From contig JAOZUU010000033.1 in NCBI GenBank assembly GCA_029938515.1, positions 1,181 through 9,593 of the forward strand: a stretch of DNA of 8,413 nucleotides, in the 5' to 3' direction. This DNA comes from Desulfobacterales bacterium (lineage in GTDB: Bacteria > Desulfobacterota > Desulfobacteria > Desulfobacterales > QNYZ01). The notes under the pieces are model-generated. The model was not told where the DNA came from. It searched no databases and saw only the letters and a list, made by a program, of their open reading frames with translations. The translations under genes and the position numbers were made by a program. Every line of letters begins with the position of its first letter. The stretch's first letter is position 1. Of this stretch, positions 6,192 through 8,413 are shown one piece after another.

Positions 6192-7133
6192 TTAGAGTTC
6201 TTCGAAAAACGGTGTCATCTCATCCCAGAAATCCGGTTGACTGCAGCCGATGCAGGGATGGCCGGCTTCGATGGGCCAGCTGGTGCCGTTATTAAATTTG
6301 GCCACCGGGCAATTGTTATACGTTTCCGGCCCGCGGCACCCCATTTTGTACAGACAATATCCCATGGCCGCCTCTTCGGAGCCGAATTCCTCTACAAATT
6401 CGTCATTTTCGAAATGGGACCTTCGGGGACACTGATCGTGGATGGTTTTTCCATAGGCAAACAACGGACGTCCCAGGTCATCCAGGTCGGGCAATTTTCC
6501 CAACAGAAGATAGTTCACTACGGTACCCACGAAATTGACCGGATTGGGTGGGCATCCCGGAATATTCAGGGTTTTGATGCCGAGGGCGTCGCCCACTCCT
6601 TTATATCCACCGGGATTCGGCGCGGCCGCTTGAACACCGCCAAAGGCGGAACAACTGCCCATACAAATCACCGCCGCCGCTTTGGTACAAACGTCCTTGG
6701 CAATCTGAAGAAAGGGACGGCCTCCGATTTTACCGTAACCGCCGTTAAACTTGGTGGCGATGGCCCCTTCCACGACGCAAATGAACTGGCCGTCGTATTT
6801 TTTCACCGCCTGATGGAGCTGGTCTTCCGCCTGCTGGCCGGCCGCGGCCATAATGGTTTCATGGTACTCCACCGAGAGGACTTCCAAAATCAGGTCGTCC
6901 ACATAAGGATACTGGGTCCGGAGCAGTGCCTCGGAGCACCCGGTACATTCGGCAAAATGAAGCCAGATCACCGGCGGTCGCTGGGCCGTGGCTGCGAGGA
7001 CTTCTGCTACTTTGGGAACATAGGCAGCCGACAGTCCCATGGTGGCGGTCAGCGCCGTGCAATATTTCATAAAATCCCTTCGGGAAACACCCCGTCGGGT
7101 CAGTTTCTCGGCAAACGCTTTTTCCGGTTCCAT
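6192..7133 (-). CDS. hynB: Periplasmic [NiFe] hydrogenase small subunit, Tat-exported
   Basis: This 313-residue electron-transfer subunit carries three Fe-S clusters that pass electrons between the Ni-Fe site and an external carrier. The N-terminus has a twin-arginine signal (SRRDFMK, R18-R19, hydrophobic stretch after it, likely cleavage near residues 47-50). The proximal [4Fe-4S] ligands are C63 and C66 (ECTGC), C161 and C194 (PGCPPNP). The distal [4Fe-4S] ligands are H232, C235, C260 and C266. The medial cluster ligands are C275, C294 and C297. P287 sits seven residues before C294, the proline typical of a [3Fe-4S] medial cluster; [NiFeSe] enzymes usually have Cys there. There are no extra cysteines of the O2-tolerant type (CTGC, not CTCC), and no C-terminal membrane anchor, so the enzyme is probably soluble in the periplasm with a cytochrome c partner. 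A strong GGAGGAGGT Shine-Dalgarno sequence fixes the start. The large subunit follows after 58 bp. Confidence 0.96.
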   Translation of the reverse strand: MEPEKAFAEKLTRRGVSRRDFMKYCTALTATMGLSAAYVPKVAEVLAATAQRPPVIWLHFAECTGCSEALLRTQYPYVDDLILEVLSVEYHETIMAAAGQQAEDQLHQAVKKYDGQFICVVEGAIATKFNGGYGKIGGRPFLQIAKDVCTKAAAVICMGSCSAFGGVQAAAPNPGGYKGVGDALGIKTLNIPGCPPNPVNFVGTVVNYLLLGKLPDLDDLGRPLFAYGKTIHDQCPRRSHFENDEFVEEFGSEEAAMGYCLYKMGCRGPETYNNCPVAKFNNGTSWPIEAGHPCIGCSQPDFWDEMTPFFEEL

Positions 7134-7200
7134 TCACACCTCCTCCGTAAAAATTATCGATTAACTTCTAAAAACAACCGTACATCCTGAAAGGACTGAT

Positions 7201-7227
7201 ATGGCTCTAAATATATTTTATCGCCAT
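7201..7227. promoter_or_regulatory. 27-bp imperfect dyad in the hydrogenase leader
   Basis: The arms ATGGC and GCCAT (5 bp) enclose a second pair of arms, TAAA and TTTA (4 bp), around a 5-nt centre. The two stem segments are separated by a symmetric GA/GA mismatch. The element is centred about 80 bp upstream of the small-subunit ATG. As DNA it could be an operator for a dimeric regulator such as the neighbouring LuxR-type protein. As RNA it could fold as a hairpin with tandem G-A pairs. Neither role is demonstrated. Confidence 0.35.
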
Positions 7228-7308
7228 CGTATCGGAACTCATTGTTATATCATCAAATTCCAACAGAATGTGCCGTTCCCGGTCGTAAATACTAACAATA
7301 GAACTGTA

Positions 7309-7336
7309 TATATATCAGAATTTATTTCAAAATCAA
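7309..7336 (-). promoter_or_regulatory. Candidate sigma-70-type promoter for the hydrogenase operon
   Basis: On the minus strand TTGATT (7336-7331) is followed after 16 nt by TATATA (7314-7309). A TG dinucleotide one base ahead of the hexamer (7317-7316) makes an extended -10. Initiation would fall near 7302, leaving a leader of about 170 nt before the small-subunit ATG. The region is very AT-rich, so chance matches are likely. A second extended -10-like hexamer, TATAAC, lies at 7249-7244 but has no good -35. The assignment is tentative. Confidence 0.35.
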
Positions 7337-7349
7337 AGAATGAAAAAAT

Positions 7350-7371
7350 ATGGATAAAATATGGATAAAAT
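7350..7371. repeat. 11-bp tandem direct repeat (two perfect copies)
   Basis: The unit ATGGATAAAAT occurs twice in direct succession (7350-7360 and 7361-7371), 8 bp beyond the stop codon of the PAS-LuxR gene. It is one helical turn in length, AT-rich, and lies just upstream of the best promoter candidate for the hydrogenase operon. It could be a pair of binding sites on one face of the DNA, or simply a chance duplication in AT-rich DNA. Confidence 0.6.
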
Positions 7372-7378
7372 ACACATA

Positions 7379-8320
7379 TTATTCAAGAGACCGGAGGTAA
7401 GTTCTCAGATTCATTTTGTGGTTTTTAATCTTCAATTTTTCACGGATGTGGTTGCGATGGGTGTCGATGGTACTGGGCGCCAATCCCAACAGTTGGGCGA
7501 TTTCCTTGGTGGTTTTTCCCTGTTTAACCAGATCGGTGACACAAATCTCCATAGGTGTCAACCGTTGAAGCCCGGTCGATAAGGAGCGGGCAAATGGTGA
7601 TACGATTTGACGCAGGTCGGCTTCTATTACACCCAACATCACTTCTTGATCCGTAGAAAGATGGCCTTCTTTCATCCGTTCCAGATGGGGCAGGATCAGT
7701 GTTTCGATGTTTGCCAAAATATTTTCGGCCAAATCGGCCTTATCTTTTCCATGTTGCTTTAATAACACCCTTAAAGCGATGTTCGCTTCTTCCAGCCGGA
7801 CAGCCTTTTGTTCCAACTCGTTATGGGTTAATTGTAAGGCTTTTCTGGCCTGGTGGCAGGTGGAAATGTCCCGGATAAAACCCCGGACGCCGATCGGCTT
7901 CTGATTTTGAAGGATTGGCGTGCAGAGAAACGAGGCCGGAAAAGTACCGCCGTCCTTGCGGATGGCAATATAATCATTGCATTCGGTTTCATTACCCGAA
8001 GTGATACGAACATAATTTTTCCTGGCCTTCGGTAGGTTTTTCAGGGAAATCAGATCGTAAATTTTCAATCGCCGGATGTTATCGTGGTTCGAATAACCGA
8101 ATTGATGCATGCCGCTCCGGTTCAGATAGGTAAGATTGCCGTTTGGATCAGCCTCGTAAACAGCTTCGGGGAGCATTTCGGCCAATTCTCGAAAATGCCC
8201 ACCGCCTTGAATAATTTTCGCCTCGGTCCGCTGCCCTTGCGCAACCATCTCTTCCAGCTCTTTTATCCGACGGGCCAGGTCTTCGTAAGTTGGTTGTTTG
8301 GTTGTGCCGGAACCGTTCAT
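7379..8320 (-). CDS. PAS-domain, LuxR-type HTH transcription regulator
   Basis: This is a 313-residue cytoplasmic regulator without signal peptide or membrane segments. Residues about 10-30 form a short charged helix. Residues about 41-155 form one PAS sensor domain ([15 protein letters not shown], a typical PAS start, ending in GFIRDIS). Residues about 156-192 look like a coiled coil (heptad Leu and Glu), followed by a helical linker. Residues about 252-312 are a LuxR/GerE helix-turn-helix, with LTPMEICV, the [20 protein letters not shown] recognition region, and IREKL. There is no receiver domain, no kinase domain and no sigma-54 AAA+ domain, so it is probably a one-component sensor. The ATG is preceded by GGGAGGT (8329-8335) with an 8-nt gap, which fixes the start. 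It lies directly upstream of the hydrogenase genes on the same strand, with 245 bp between. Control of that operon is a reasonable inference but is not shown, and the PAS ligand or cofactor cannot be read from the sequence. Confidence 0.9.
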   Translation of the reverse strand: MNGSGTTKQPTYEDLARRIKELEEMVAQGQRTEAKIIQGGGHFRELAEMLPEAVYEADPNGNLTYLNRSGMHQFGYSNHDNIRRLKIYDLISLKNLPKARKNYVRITSGNETECNDYIAIRKDGGTFPASFLCTPILQNQKPIGVRGFIRDISTCHQARKALQLTHNELEQKAVRLEEANIALRVLLKQHGKDKADLAENILANIETLILPHLERMKEGHLSTDQEVMLGVIEADLRQIVSPFARSLSTGLQRLTPMEICVTDLVKQGKTTKEIAQLLGLAPSTIDTHRNHIREKLKIKNHKMNLRTYLRSLE

Positions 8321-8413
8321 ATCAAATTACCTCCCGGCATCGATACATTGACTCATTGAGATACGCATTCTAAACAACCTGAAATAATGAGATCGTAAAA
8401 AGTAGCGCTCATA

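Noticed and set aside
6114..7190. Long plus-strand open frames opposite the hydrogenase genes (for example 6114-7190 and 4529-5446).
   Set aside because: They are antisense to genes with clear family motifs, show no recognisable domains, and are explained by codon composition of the opposite strand.
7259..7275. Possible sigma-54 promoter (GGCAC followed by TTGG on the minus strand).
   Set aside because: The spacing between the GG and the downstream G pair is one base too long and the -12 GC is missing. The regulator also lacks a sigma-54 activator domain.
8321..8413. Search for a promoter or another gene upstream of the PAS-LuxR gene.
   Set aside because: Apart from the Shine-Dalgarno site at 8329-8335, only weak -10-like hexamers without a good -35 are visible, and no coding sequence is supported.
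1..8413. CRISPR arrays, tRNA or rRNA genes, insertion sequences and phage genes.
   Set aside because: No repeated spacer pattern, RNA-gene motif, transposase motif or terminal inverted repeats were seen. The window is fully accounted for by one hydrogenase locus.

Overview
The window is one strongly biased stretch in which every supported gene lies on the minus strand (transcription runs from high to low coordinates). It encodes a periplasmic [NiFe] uptake hydrogenase together with its dedicated maturation genes. The structural subunits closely resemble the HynBA enzymes of sulfate-reducing Desulfobacterota (Tat-exported small subunit first, large subunit second, group 1b style, no membrane anchor in the small subunit). 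Together with the selenoprotein signal and the PAS-LuxR regulator, this suggests an anaerobic, probably sulfate-reducing, member of the Desulfobacterota. That taxonomic reading is inference.

Layout in the direction of transcription: a PAS-LuxR type transcription regulator (8320-7379); an AT-rich control region (7378-7134) with a candidate promoter, an 11-bp tandem repeat and a dyad; the hydrogenase small subunit (7133-6192); the large subunit (6133-4481), which is read through an in-frame TGA; a strong intrinsic terminator (about 4456-4415); a C-terminal maturation endopeptidase (4382-3804); and then hypC (3841-3593), hypF (3585-1312), hypD (1295-186) and the first 56 codons of hypE (169-1, cut by the window edge). 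hypA and hypB are not in the window.

How they work together: HypF and HypE make the cyanide ligands, HypC and HypD assemble and carry the Fe(CN)2CO unit to the large subunit, nickel is inserted by factors encoded elsewhere, and the endopeptidase then clips the 15-residue C-terminal tail. The folded heterodimer is exported by the Tat signal on the small subunit.

The outstanding observation is codon 64 of the large subunit. The second cysteine of the N-terminal CxxC nickel-binding motif is encoded by TGA, so the motif reads C-G-V-U. A well-formed bacterial SECIS-like hairpin follows at the expected distance, and homology continues in frame on both sides of the codon. In known [NiFeSe] hydrogenases selenocysteine occupies the first position of the C-terminal CxxC, a terminal nickel ligand. 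Here both C-terminal positions are ordinary cysteine, and selenium would sit at the position that bridges nickel and iron. To my knowledge this is not the described [NiFeSe] arrangement.
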